Source of the DNA: Mesotaenium endlicherianum
Lineage: Eukaryota > Streptophyta > Zygnematophyceae > Zygnematales > Mesotaeniaceae
NCBI GenBank assembly: GCA_009602735.1
Contig: WELA01010047.1
Location: 1-30,768 of the forward strand
Length of the DNA stretch: 30,768 bases
Direction of reading: 5' to 3'
This document shows, piece after piece, positions 1 to 9,176 of this stretch (its first letter is position 1; each line of letters starts with the position of its first letter). Position numbers and translations under genes: made by a program. Below the pieces are notes generated by a model. That model saw nothing but the letters and a program-made list of their open reading frames with translations. It was not told where the DNA came from and did not search any database.

Positions 1-628
1 CGAGTTCTGCAGGAGGTGCTGAGAGCATATATTAACCAAAAACAAGATAATTGGGATGACCTGTTGCCTCAAATTTAATTTGCGGTCAACAGTGCGGTGC
101 ACGCTTCAACGGGCAAAACTCCTTTTGAACTCAGCCTGGGTAGAGTCCCTAAGTCCCCTCTAGATGTGCTAGGGGAATCTTTAACTCACCCTGAAGGGAT
201 TGACAACCCGGTCTCCCTCCAGTTAACTCAGGAGTTTGCTGACACCCTGTCAGAAGTCCAACGAAACTTGCACACGGCCCAAGAAAACCAACAAAAATAC
301 GCTAATCAACACCGTCGGGAACTGACATTTTCCAAGGGGGATTTAGTCAAACTGCATTCTCAACACCTGTACCTCCCTAGTGTGGTCAAGAAAAAGCTTG
401 GCCCTGTCTGGGTTGGTCCGTATTCGGTGGTCCGTCGTGTCGGTCAGAATGCTTACAAACTGAACATGTCAGCTGAATACAAGGGGCACCCGGTCTTTAA
501 TGTCTCCTTCCTGGAACCGTACATCAAAGGTGATACACTGTTCACAGGTCGGTTCCCTGTCCAACCGGGACCTGTCCCCGCTGTCCGGGACGGCGACCAT
601 GAGGAATATGAGGTCGATGAGATTCTTG
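1..628 (+). pseudogene. Element A1: Ty3/Gypsy pol fragment, integrase C-terminal part
   Basis: The frame opens at base 1 (cut by the window edge) and reads as the end of a retroviral-type integrase core, just after the catalytic Glu region. The GPY/F-like module follows, with motif VGPYSVV at about 415-435 and the FNVSFLEPY motif at about 496-522. Integrase inserts the retrotransposon cDNA into chromosomes. An in-frame TAA at 76-78 stands where the neighbouring copy A2 has CAA (Gln), so this copy is broken by one C-to-T change. The reading frame then runs into an inverted duplication at 623-628 and stops at 640-642. The missing chromodomain resumes at about 1092. About 88% of residues (by eye) match the equivalent part of A2 at 6205-6780. 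The family call is secure; loss of function is clear. Confidence 0.9.
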
Positions 629-1091
629 TTCTCTCCTGGTGAGGGACGTCGCCGCCAGCTCCTTCTGGTATTGCTCCATTGTCCTCCTGGCTTCTTCTGC
701 CTTGCGCTTTCTGTCCTCCTTTTGTGTGGTGGGCGCCATCCTGCACATGTAACCAGGGCACAAGTTAGTAGGATATGGACCTTTGTCATAGGGATTGCAG
801 GAAGTATGTTAGTATTTAGTATAGTGGCTTCGCTGCTGTTTACCTTACAGGATGATTGCTAAAAATTGACGTAGTTGCGATGCGCTACACATAAACGTAT
901 GAGTGTGTTTTTATCGCTCTTACTCACTAACTGTCATATAGTTTCCCCTCCAACTTAAATGGAGAGAGGACCGCCTGTCACTTTCCCGTGTCAACTGAAA
1001 TGACAGTTATGGAGGGCCTCCAGCGGCCCGAAGGTGGAACCGTGTCAACGCCCCTTTGGCATTGGTCAAGTGATCCTTAGACTCCCAAGTG
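623..1091 (+). repeat. Left arm of 469-bp inverted duplication (palindrome)
   Basis: This arm is the reverse complement of 1168-1636. Paired coordinates always sum to 2259, so the alignment has no net gap. The outer about 243 bp (623-864) are identical to the partner; roughly ten mismatches all fall in the inner half. The arm interrupts the pol reading frame between integrase and chromodomain, and carries an antisense copy of the pol tail, the pol-ORF3 spacer and the first about 39 codons of ORF3. Where A2 helps to polarise the mismatches, this arm has the derived base, so it is the copied arm. Confidence 0.95.
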
Positions 1092-1252
1092 CTCGCTCGG
1101 TCCGTCGATCGTCTAAATATGTCATGAAATACCTCATTCGATGGAAGGGTTACGATGCCTCGGGGGACACTTGGGAGTTTAAGGACCACTTGACCAATGC
1201 CAAAGGGGCGTTGACACGGTTCCACCTCCGGGCCGCTGGAGTCCCTCCATAA
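1092..1252 (+). pseudogene. Element A1: chromodomain end of pol
   Basis: This is the C-terminal piece of the same pol gene, displaced by the inverted duplication. It encodes a chromodomain with the hallmark RWKGYDASGDTWEF, ending RAAGVPP then TAA at 1250-1252. Chromodomains on Ty3/Gypsy integrases (chromoviruses) are known to bind modified histones and steer insertion to heterochromatin. The stretch aligns with 6830-6977 of A2, which has lost 8 bp near its end. Bases 1092-1167 form the spacer of the palindrome; the rest lies in its right arm. Confidence 0.85.
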
Positions 1253-1636
1253 CTGTCATTTCAGTTGACACGGGAAGGTGACAGGCGGTCCTGTCTCCAT
1301 TTAAGTTGGAGGGGAAAATATATGACAGTTAGTGAGCGAGAGCGATAAAAACACACTCATACGTTTATGTGTAGCGCATCGCAACTACGTCAACTTTTAG
1401 CAATCATCCTGTAAGGTAAACAGCAGCGAAGCCACTATACTAAATACTAACATACTTCCTGCAATCCCTATGACAAAGGTCCATATCCTACTAACTTGTG
1501 CCCTGGTTACATGTGCAGGATGGCGCCCACCACACAAAAGGAGGACAGAAAGCGCAAGGCAGAAGAAGCCAGGAGGACAATGGAGCAATACCAGAAGGAG
1601 CTGGCGGCGACGTCCCTCACCAGGAGAGAACAAGAA
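1168..1636 (+). repeat. Right arm of 469-bp inverted duplication
   Basis: This is the native copy of the duplicated segment: chromodomain end, pol-ORF3 spacer and ORF3 start in their normal order. It pairs with 623-1091 across a 76-bp spacer. The join at the outer end shares TTCTTG with the native pol sequence (623-628), and the inner join shares TG, as expected of template switching at microhomology. Confidence 0.95.
1253..1519 (+). other. Pol-ORF3 spacer of A1 with a polypurine-like tract
   Basis: A non-coding stretch between the pol stop and the ORF3 start. At about 1303-1315 it holds AAGTTGGAGGGGA, nearly the same as the tract AAGTTGGAGGGA that precedes LTR1 (3298-3308). The spacer ends in a pyrimidine/AC-rich run and TTACATGTGCAG directly before GATGG, which looks like a 3' splice site. 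ORF3 may therefore be expressed from a spliced subgenomic RNA (inference; no donor identified). Confidence 0.55.
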
Positions 1637-3196
1637 AGGGTCCGCAAACAACAAGAGGCGGCAGAAGAGGCACAGAGGAAGAAGGATCAGGAAGCGGAAA
1701 ACCTCAGGAAGGCTGAGGAGGAGAGACAGAAGAAACAGCAAGAAGAAGCGGCAGCGGCAGAAGAGGAGAAAAGAAAAAAGATTGAAGCGGACAGACAGAA
1801 GAGCTTGGCCACTTACAGGTATACTGTGGTGGGTGGCCAAAACTTCGATAACCTGAAGGAAGCATTGCTGGCAGCCCAGGAGATCAACAGGCTGGAACAG
1901 ACAACACTGCTACAGAAGGAAGGAGCTACAGCACTGGACAGGTACATCGAGACACACACCGGCGTGGTCCTTTACGAAGATTATGCTAAGATGGTGGGCT
2001 ATACAGCAGAGCAGGCCTGGTATCTTGCAGATGATTCAGAAGACAAGCCGGTCTCCATACCGGGAATAGCGGGAGATCAGAGACTCATCCGGATGGTGAG
2101 CATGCGGCCCGATAACTTTAAGGATACGATATTCTACCTCACACTCCTGCCAGCTTACAATGAAGTTGAGAGAAGGAGCTGGGAGTACTTGGCCAGGGAA
2201 GCAGGACAGCAGATGTTCTCTCCCCACTGGTTCCCGTGTAAACTGAGGAAGGCTGAGCACGGACCCCAGTACTACCAGCAGCCAACAGACTGGAGGTGGA
2301 TGACCGTCACAAATAAGAAGCAGGAGTGTGACCGAGCCCAACCGGATGACTTCCACTATGGCCTAGACGGCTATCTCATCCTACCACCTCACATTGCCCC
2401 TTGGGACCCCAGGCTGAATGGATGCCTGAGCAATATGAATGCAGAGACCAAGGAACATAGGAGGAGGGGAAGAGAGTACTTCTCTAAGGGAAAGCATGCC
2501 TTTGTCAAATGGGCAAAGAATGCAGGCCGGATAGATATCAGTAGGCTGAAGGCCAAGCAACCTCCAGCGCGCCCTAAGAAAGGGAGGTCGGTAGACTACT
2601 CCATGTCTACTAGGGAGCAGGACGACTTAGTGGACGAGACCCCTACTCTCTCCGAGGAGGAGGATGAGGAGGCTGAGGAAGAAGAACAGGGCAGAGGAGA
2701 AGCATCAGCAGCAGGTACTCAGGATACCCAGGGACAGGTAGGGGCGCTTCTTAAAGAACCACGATCAGGTGTTTGGAATGTGATCCCCGTTATGGCGACT
2801 ACTGGACCCAGCGCTCGCTCCCACAGCCCACCTGCTCAAGCAGGGGAAGAAGCTGATCTGACTGTATTGGGCAGCAGACACAGGCAGAAATCCCCAGAGG
2901 AGAGGGGTGCCAGAAGAGGGGCACGCGGGTGGGCCAGAGGTATGCCAGCCTCCCCCTCCGCTCAGGGGCATGTACCTCTAGCCAATGTATTTCAGCATCC
3001 TACTGGAATGCCTGTCTATGTGGGCATCAACACCCAAGTGGTTGAAGAGCAGGCTACCATCCTTCGTTCTCCTCGAGGTCCAACTTTAGAGCAAACCGGG
3101 TTCTTTAGAAGGCCAGCTGACAGACCTAGAGGGCTGTCCAGATCTAGGTCCAGATCTCCGTCCCCTGATCCTGAAGCCCCAGGAACCACCCCTTAA
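1520..3196 (+). CDS. ORF3 of element A1: uncharacterised 558-aa protein after pol
   Basis: Intact frame of 558 codons lying between pol and the 3' LTR, the position that env occupies in retroviruses. I do not recognise the family. Residues about 6-95 are rich in Lys, Arg, Glu and Gln and should form a long coiled coil. Residues about 98-335 look globular, with conserved stretches YRYTVVG (99-105), DYAKMVGY (154-161), PTDWRWMT (255-262), LPPH (288-291), WDPRL (295-299) and FSKGKHAFVKWA (321-332). Residues 366-389 are strongly acidic. Residues about 484-501 hold another conserved patch (PLANVFQHPTGMPVYV), and the tail (about 536-550) is Arg-Ser rich. I see no signal peptide or membrane helix, so it is not a typical Env, and no CCHC knuckle, so it is not an obvious second Gag. 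The ATG at 1520 is preferred because it follows a splice-acceptor-like site and matches the start in A2; an in-frame ATG lies at 1511. RS and acidic tracts hint at a nuclear or RNA-linked role, which is inference only. Confidence 0.8.
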   Translation: MAPTTQKEDRKRKAEEARRTMEQYQKELAATSLTRREQERVRKQQEAAEEAQRKKDQEAENLRKAEEERQKKQQEEAAAAEEEKRKKIEADRQKSLATYRYTVVGGQNFDNLKEALLAAQEINRLEQTTLLQKEGATALDRYIETHTGVVLYEDYAKMVGYTAEQAWYLADDSEDKPVSIPGIAGDQRLIRMVSMRPDNFKDTIFYLTLLPAYNEVERRSWEYLAREAGQQMFSPHWFPCKLRKAEHGPQYYQQPTDWRWMTVTNKKQECDRAQPDDFHYGLDGYLILPPHIAPWDPRLNGCLSNMNAETKEHRRRGREYFSKGKHAFVKWAKNAGRIDISRLKAKQPPARPKKGRSVDYSMSTREQDDLVDETPTLSEEEDEEAEEEEQGRGEASAAGTQDTQGQVGALLKEPRSGVWNVIPVMATTGPSARSHSPPAQAGEEADLTVLGSRHRQKSPEERGARRGARGWARGMPASPSAQGHVPLANVFQHPTGMPVYVGINTQVVEEQATILRSPRGPTLEQTGFFRRPADRPRGLSRSRSRSPSPDPEAPGTTP

Positions 3197-3273
3197 GGTG
3201 ACAGGCTGAAAAGATAGTCAGTAAGGGAGGCTGGTCAGGGTCAGTTTCTTTATTTAAAGCTTTTGCAGTTTAA

Positions 3274-3309
3274 TGTTGTCGAGGCGACAACAAGTTAAGT
3301 TGGAGGGAT
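3274..3309 (+). promoter_or_regulatory. Hairpin plus polypurine tract before LTR1
   Basis: TGTTGTCG-AGG-CGACAACA (3274-3292) is a perfect 8-bp stem with a 3-nt loop. It is followed by AAGTTGGAGGGA (about 3297-3308), the purine-rich primer for plus-strand DNA synthesis, immediately before the LTR start. The hairpin and tract are conserved at 9141-9176 before LTR2. Confidence 0.8.
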
Positions 3310-4054
3310 TGTAATGAATCAGTATATTAGTAGATATAATATTCATTTAAATATAATAGTTAATTTAGTTCAGCCTGCTGAACTTTAGTTAGTAGTCAGT
3401 CTGCTGAACTTTAGTTAATAATCAGTCTGCTGGACTTTACATAATTATCAGTTTAATGACTCGGCCAAGAGCAGCAGGCTGAAGTCAACTTAAGTCAGCT
3501 TGCTGACACATTCTTTGACAGCCAGCTGACTTCCGTGCTCAGTAGCAGCGAACTGCCTTGATATGCATCTAAGTACCACCTGCTAGATGAATGGCCAGAT
3601 GACATCCCCATGATGGATGGCTATTCGGGATGATGGGAGATGGCGGTGGATTTGGTTAACCGAGGTCCTACCAACGTGGTTAACTCCCGGGTAGGCGGTG
3701 CCATCGCACTGACCGTTGAACAGTAAACTCATTCCATGTACATATGCTAGGCATTGCTCTCGAGTTCGGCATTCGGAAACGAGGCCAACTCTCTTGTACA
3801 GCTTACTGAGAGAGATCTGAATCCAAGGCGAGAAGCCATTGATACGCACTGTCTTCTAACCTTGCTTATGTATGAGTTTACTGATTTGCATCATTGATGC
3901 TAGTTTACTCGCATTTGACTTACGAGTATTATTCCCTGCTAGTATATTGTCCTTTGCCGTTTAACTAGTTAACGGAAACACCATAAAGATTACTTGCTGA
4001 TATAAAGATCTCTATTAATTGTTAATCGCCTATTTGGTAAGACGATTCATTTCA
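3310..4054 (+). repeat. LTR1, shared by elements A1 and A2
   Basis: Long terminal repeat of about 745 bp that starts TGTAATGAAT and ends ATTCATTTCA; the ends are inverted repeats of each other (9 of 10 bases) with the usual TG...CA. Homologous to LTR2 (9177-9841), with similarity stopping sharply at the same TCA. It is the 3' LTR of A1 (polypurine tract directly upstream) and the 5' LTR of A2. No primer binding site follows at the normal place, because the sequence passes straight into RT-coding DNA. Confidence 0.88.
3371..3448 (+). repeat. Three 26-bp tandem units inside LTR1
   Basis: Units at 3371-3396, 3397-3422 and 3423-3448 share a core like CAGTCTGCTGAACTTTAG. LTR2 has only two such units (9238-9263, 9264-9289), so copy number changed after the LTRs diverged. 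Position in the 5' part of the LTR (U3) would fit an enhancer-like array, but that role is inference. Confidence 0.8.
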
Positions 4055-4057
4055 ACT

Positions 4058-5373
4058 GATGTTTTTAATATGCCTCCAAGACTACTCCCTAAGAGGGAAG
4101 TAGATCATAGGATTGATTTATTACCTGGCAGTGAGTCACCCTCGCAACGCAGTTATGGCTTGTCTTATGCGGAGAGCGAAGAGTTGAAAAGACAGATTGC
4201 AGAATTTGAGGAAAATGGTTATATTTCTCCAGTAAATCATCTTACGGGGCACCCATCCTCTCTCTTAGAAAAAAAGATGGCAGTATGCGGATGTGTGTGG
4301 ATTACAGAGCTCTGAACAGAATTACAGGAAAGAACAAGTATGCTTTACCCAGAATCGAGGACTTGCTTGATACCCTGTCTGGTGCTAAAGTGTTTAATAA
4401 GATGGATCTCAAGAGTGGTTATCGTCAAATCAGTGCTGAGGGAGATGAACACAAGACTGCCTTCCGCACACGTTATGGACACTATGAGTTCAACGTGATG
4501 CCATTTGGACTGACTAATGCTCCTGCGGCCTTCATGGGTGCTATGAATGACATGTTTAACCATATTTGGATAAGAATGTGCAAGTGTTCCTGGATGATAT
4601 TTTAATTTTCTCTAAAGATAAAGCTCAGCATGCTGAACATTTAAACACCGTTATGGACACACTGAGAAGAAATTAGTTATATGCTAAAGTGAGCATGTGT
4701 GATTTCTTTAAAGGAAAGTATTGAATTCTTAGGCCACGTTGTCAGTAAAAAAGGCATCAATGTGGATCCTCAAGATGTCCAGACCATAAGGAACTGGCCA
4801 GTACCACAGTCTGTCTCTGAAATTAGATCCTTCCTTGGGTTGGTAAACTACTTTGGGAGATTTATTGAAAATTATTCTACAAAGGCCAGTAAACTGACTG
4901 ACCTTACTAAGAAGAACATAGGGTATATGTGGGGGGGAGAGCAGCAAGCTGCCTTCCAAACTCTTAAAGATTCTGTTTGTTTTGCCTTAGTCCTAGCCGT
5001 GTATGACCCCAGCAAACCTGTGCAGGTGGTTACTGATGCTTCTGACTTTGCCATGGATGCTATTTTGTTGCAACTTGCTGACAAAACCACAAAGGATGGT
5101 AAGGTACGGCGGGAGTGGCACCCTGTGCTATATGAGTCTATGAAATTCAACCCAGCTGAAAACAACTATTTTGTGCATGATAAAGAGCTGCTTGCTACCA
5201 TTTATGTGCTCAAACAGTGGAGAGCATACTTACATGGAAAAGCTTTTAAGATCATTACAAATCATCTAGCTCTGACTCACTTTCAAAACAAGTCCAAGCT
5301 GTTGAGGGAGAACCGCTGGAGCCAGATGCTGGAGCAATTCCAAGTCCAGATTGACTACAAACCAGGGAAGTAG
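4058..5373 (+). pseudogene. Element A2 pol: reverse transcriptase and RNase H, broken
   Basis: Reverse transcriptase would copy the element RNA into DNA and RNase H remove the template. Visible in order: RT N-terminus (about 4070-4260), VDYRALNRI (about 4294-4320), [10 protein letters not shown] (about 4402-4430), [19 protein letters not shown] (about 4498-4530), the catalytic FLDD motif (about 4590), EFLGHVVSKKG (about 4724) and RNase H TDAS (about 5034). Defects: frame changes near 4258, 4567 and 4713, and stops at 4674-4676 and 5371-5373. Residue identity to elements C and D is clearly that of Ty3/Gypsy pol. Not functional. The start is a deletion junction, not a true start codon. Confidence 0.92.
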
Positions 5374-6977
5374 AATCCTGCTGATGCGCTCTTTACAAGA
5401 CCTGACTTGCAAGAAAGAAACTTTAGTCAGCATGCTGTAGATAAAGTCCTTCGTGCACTCACTTCACTAACAGTGAAAAAGTCCTTCCTGGAATAACTTA
5501 GGAAAGCCTACCTTTCTGACCCAACATTCGAGCCCAGCCCCACGGATGGTGTGTGTCCTGCTACTGCACTCGGGTATAGGCTTAAGGGAGGGGTTTGGGT
5601 GACTGAAACCACTTCAGGCAGGTTGAAACTGGTCATTCCTAATAACTTGGAAATAAGATCCCTCTTACTGAGTCAAGCACATGACAATTTACTGGGTGGG
5701 CATTTGGGGCAGGCCAAAACTCTTGGCAAATTGGCAAAACATTATCATTGGGACGGGTTGCCTCGGGAGATTTTGAAATATGTTAAGTCCTGTGATCAAT
5801 GTCAGAGAATTAAGTCTAGGCACACCCCACCCAGGGGTCTCTTACAACCATTACCCATCCCAGCTGGACGCTGGGAAACAATATCTATGGACTGGGTGGT
5901 AACAGTATCGAGAACTGCCAATGGGCACGATTCCATACTGGTTGTAGTGGATAAATTGACAAAAATGGTCATTTTCATCCCGATCACTGTTAAAGTAACT
6001 GCATTCAAAACTGCGAGACAGTTCTACAACCATGTAGTATGCCAACACGGGCTCCCCTCTAATATCATCTCAGACAGAGACTCCAAATTTACCTCTAAGT
6101 TTTGGAGAGCTTTAATGGGGTTAATGGGAGTCAAACAGCTGCTTAGCACAGCCAACCACCCTCAGACTGATAGGCAGACTAAAAAAACTAACCGAGTTTT
6201 GTAGGAGGTGCTGAGAGCATATATTAATTCAGAAAAAGATAATTGGGATGACATGTTGCCTCAAATTCAATTTGCGGTCAACAGTGCGTTGCATGCGTCA
6301 ACGGGAAAGACCCCTTTTGAACTCAGTCTGGGTAAAGTCCCTAAGTCTCCTTTGGATGTACTAGGGGAGTCTTTAACTCACCCTAACAGGATTGACAATC
6401 CAGCGTCTCTCCGGTTCATTCAAGAGTTTGTCGACACATTGTCAAAAGTTCAAACAAACCTGCACACAGCCCAAGAAAATCAACAAAAATACGCTAATCA
6501 GCACCGTCGCGAGCTCACATTTTCTAAGGGCAATTTGGTCAAACTGCTTCTCAACACCTGAACCTGCCTGGTGTGGTCAAGAAAAGCTTGGTCTGGTCTG
6601 GGTTGGTCCATATTCTTTCGATGGTGCGGTGTGTTGGTCAGAATGCTTACAAACTGAACATGTCAGCGGACTACAAGGGTCACCTAGTCTTTAATGTCTC
6701 CTTCTTGGAACCGTACATCAAAGGTGACACACTATTCACAGGTCGGTTACCTGTCCAACCAAGATCGGTCCTCACTGTCAGGGTGATGACCCTGAGGAAT
6801 ATGAAGTCGAGGAGATTTTAGACGCTCGCTCTGTTTGTCGATCATCTACATATGTCATGAAGTACCAGGTCAGATGGAAGGGTTACGATGCCTCTGGGTA
6901 CACTTGGGAATTCAAAGACCAGCTGACCAATGCCAAAGGGGCGTTTCCACCTTCGGGCGGCTGGGGCACCTCCCTAA
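5374..6977 (+). pseudogene. Element A2 pol: integrase and chromodomain, broken
   Basis: Continues from RNase H (NPADAL at 5374) into integrase. The zinc-binding HHCC module spans about 5680-5810 (CDQCQRIK), followed by the first catalytic Asp in SMDWVV (about 5890) and the second in ISDRDS (about 6070). The catalytic Glu expected in the QTER-type motif is replaced: codon 6181-6183 is AAA (Lys), a G-to-A change. Stops lie at 5494-5496 (TAA) and 6202-6204 (TAG where A1 has CAG). Small deletions near 6548 and 6585 shift the frame relative to A1. The chromodomain (RWKGYDASGYTWEF, about 6873-6914) is recognisable; the end has lost 8 bp compared with A1. Dead by several independent hits. Confidence 0.92.
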
Positions 6978-7324
6978 CCGTCAGTTCAGTTGACGTAGGA
7001 AGGTGACAGGAGGTCTTGTCTCCATATAAGTTGGAGAGGAACGTGACAGTGAGTGACAATTCGTGACAGGCAGCCCACCTTACAATTAAGTTGGAGAGAG
7101 TGTGTTTCGTCTCGGGATAAGCCAGACACCTTTTTATATAACCATTCTACACACTCAACTTGCGCTTACACTCACTTTTTCTCTCTGACTCAAGTCTCCT
7201 CTTATACTCACATAAGGTATGACACACTTGGAACTCTCCTTACCATGTTCTTCTCCACAAGGGTGCTCAATAGCGGCAAAGCATCATGACTTCACTAATT
7301 GAATTGTGTTTATGATTGAGCAAG
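6978..7324 (+). other. Pol-ORF3 spacer of A2 with two polypurine-like tracts
   Basis: No gene seen. AAGTTGGAGAGGAA at about 7028-7041 and AAGTTGGAGAGAG at about 7088-7100 resemble the tract that precedes the LTRs. The first half aligns with 1253-1320 of A1; the rest, up to the ORF3 start, is poorly conserved. Confidence 0.55.
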
Positions 7325-9006
7325 ATGACTCAGAAGTCAGAACTCAAGAGGAAGAGAAGAGCGGAAGAGGCACATGCAAAATACTTGCAATTCCGTGGCG
7401 ACATCGAATCCTCCTCCATCTCCGCTCAAAATTACAACAACATCAACAACAGCGGGAGGCACAGAATAAGAAGGAGGAGGAGGAACAGGCCAGGCTGAGG
7501 CAGGAAGAACTGGACATAAACGCTGCAGAGGAGGCCAAGAAGGCAGAGGAGGAGAGGCAAGCGGAGGAGAAGCGGAAGCAGCAGGCTGAAGAAGAACAGA
7601 AGAGAATCAGCAGCTACCGCTACACAGTGGTGGGCAAGGGCTTCGATCTACTGGAGGAGGCCTTCAAGTATGCCCAGAGAAGTCGCAATAAGCCACAGAA
7701 GGATATCCTGCAGAGGGAAGGGGAGACATCTGAAGACTTTGACAAGTATGTAGAAGTCAGCACAGGACTCCTCCTCTACCACGATTATGCCAGGATGGTG
7801 GGATATATGGTAAGAGAGGCCAAGGCAATGGCCCAAGTGAATGAGAAAGGAGTTGTATTGATTTCGGGTATCTGGGGAATAGATAGGGTCATCAGAATGA
7901 TCCCCATGGACGCGGACAGCTTTAAGGATTCTACATCCCATAACAGGTTCAAGGCCATGTATAATGAGGTGGAATGAAGGAGCTGGGAACTCTTGGCAAA
8001 GGAGACCAGTCAGCTGGACTTCTCAGGGCACTGGTACCCTTGTACTCTGAAAAGGACAAACCCTGCCTTCTTTCAGAAGCCCATCGATTGGCGGTGGATG
8101 ACCATCAACATGAGGGACCATCAAAATGACAAGGCAGGGGAGGAAGATTTCCTAACAGACCTACAGGGGAACATAGTGTTGCCTCCTCACAATGCAACTT
8201 GGGACCCAAGATTGGATGGAGTGAGAGACTGCATGAGCCAAGAAATGCAGGAGGACAGGAGTAGGGCCCGAGAGTCATTCTCTAAAAGGAAGCACGCTAA
8301 TGCCGAATGGGCAAGCAAGTAGGGGGAGAAAGACCTGTATGCGGTCCGGATTCAACAGCCCCCACCAGCACCCAAAAGGGGAAGGGCAGTGGGATATTCT
8401 TTTTCTCCGGAAGAGCTGGAGCAGCTGACAGAGGAGAACCCAGCAGTCTCAAAGGAGCCAGGGGAAGAAGAGGAGGAGGGGTTAGAGAAAGAAGAAGAGG
8501 AAGGCGAGGAGGAGGACACTAGCCCCGCTGTGATCCAGACACCGGCCACATCCCCTATAATGGAGAAGACTGGGTTGGCCAGGGCAGACACAACCTTGCA
8601 TTAGCTCGTTGAAGAGGAAGATATCACTTGGCTGGGACTTGCCAGGGGATAGAGTCCATCTGCAGGCGCGGAGACCCAATCAGACAGGGCAGACAGAAGG
8701 GCTGCTAGAGAAATAGCCAGAGGCCTGCCAGCATCTCCTTTGTAAAGAGGGCATGTGCCCTTGGCTCATGTCATGCAACATCCTTCTGGGATGCGGGTAT
8801 ATGTACCTGTCAGTTTTAGAGCTGCCCAGGAGAAGGTTGCCTCCATTCAGTTTCAGTCTGTGCAGGAGGAAACAACCCAATTACTGCGTTCTCCCTTGGG
8901 CTCCTACGCGGATCTCCCAGACTTTAAGAGATCCCAAGACAGGAGGAGGTCTGGCTCCCAGTCTCGCTCTCTTGACCTCAGGGCCCCAGGGACATCTTCC
9001 TCATAA
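7325..9006 (+). pseudogene. Element A2: ORF3 relic, homologous to the A1 ORF3 protein
   Basis: Collinear with the 558-aa A1 protein over its full length, but broken. The ATG at 7325 begins a Lys/Arg/Glu-rich stretch. The frame changes near 7390 and continues through a coiled-coil region and YRYTVVG (about 7615-7635), DYARMVGY (about 7783-7806) and a stop at 7975-7977. It resumes in the next segment (PIDWRWMT at about 8080, LPPH, WDPRL at about 8200) to a stop at 8320-8322. The acidic tract (about 8395-8520) and the patch LAHVMQHPSGMRVYV (about 8761-8805) follow in further frames, ending in an RS-like tail with TAA at 9004-9006. The conserved region is only about half identical to A1 by eye, while the adjoining pol is close to nine tenths identical. 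Confidence 0.85.
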
Positions 9007-9140
9007 TAGGAGTAGGCTGAGGGCGGAGGTGACAGCACGCTGTTACTAGTGATCCCCACCGTAAGTACCCGTTTTAAAACAAAAGGTGGTGGGAGTAAGA
9101 TCAATACTTTCAGCTAAAGGAACCATGTACCCAGTGTTAG

Positions 9141-9176
9141 TGTTGTCGAGGCGACAACATGTTAAGTTGGAGGGAT
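9141..9176 (+). promoter_or_regulatory. Hairpin plus polypurine tract before LTR2
   Basis: The same perfect 8-bp hairpin (9141-9159) and purine tract AAGTTGGAGGGA (about 9164-9175) as before LTR1. Its survival in a copy whose genes are decayed fits a recent common source or a cis-acting role in reverse transcription. Confidence 0.8.

Noticed and set aside
1397..1840. Minus-strand frame rich in Leu/Phe/Ser that looks like a membrane protein
   Set aside because: It is the antisense of the Lys/Arg/Glu-rich start of ORF3; the matching frame at 500-862 exists only because of the inverted duplication.
1520..3196. ORF3 as a retroviral-type envelope gene
   Set aside because: Position fits, but there is no signal peptide, membrane segment or cleavage-like site; charged coiled coil and RS tail do not fit an envelope.
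3371..3448. Regular 26-bp repeats as a CRISPR array
   Set aside because: Units are contiguous without spacers and lie in an LTR of a eukaryotic element.
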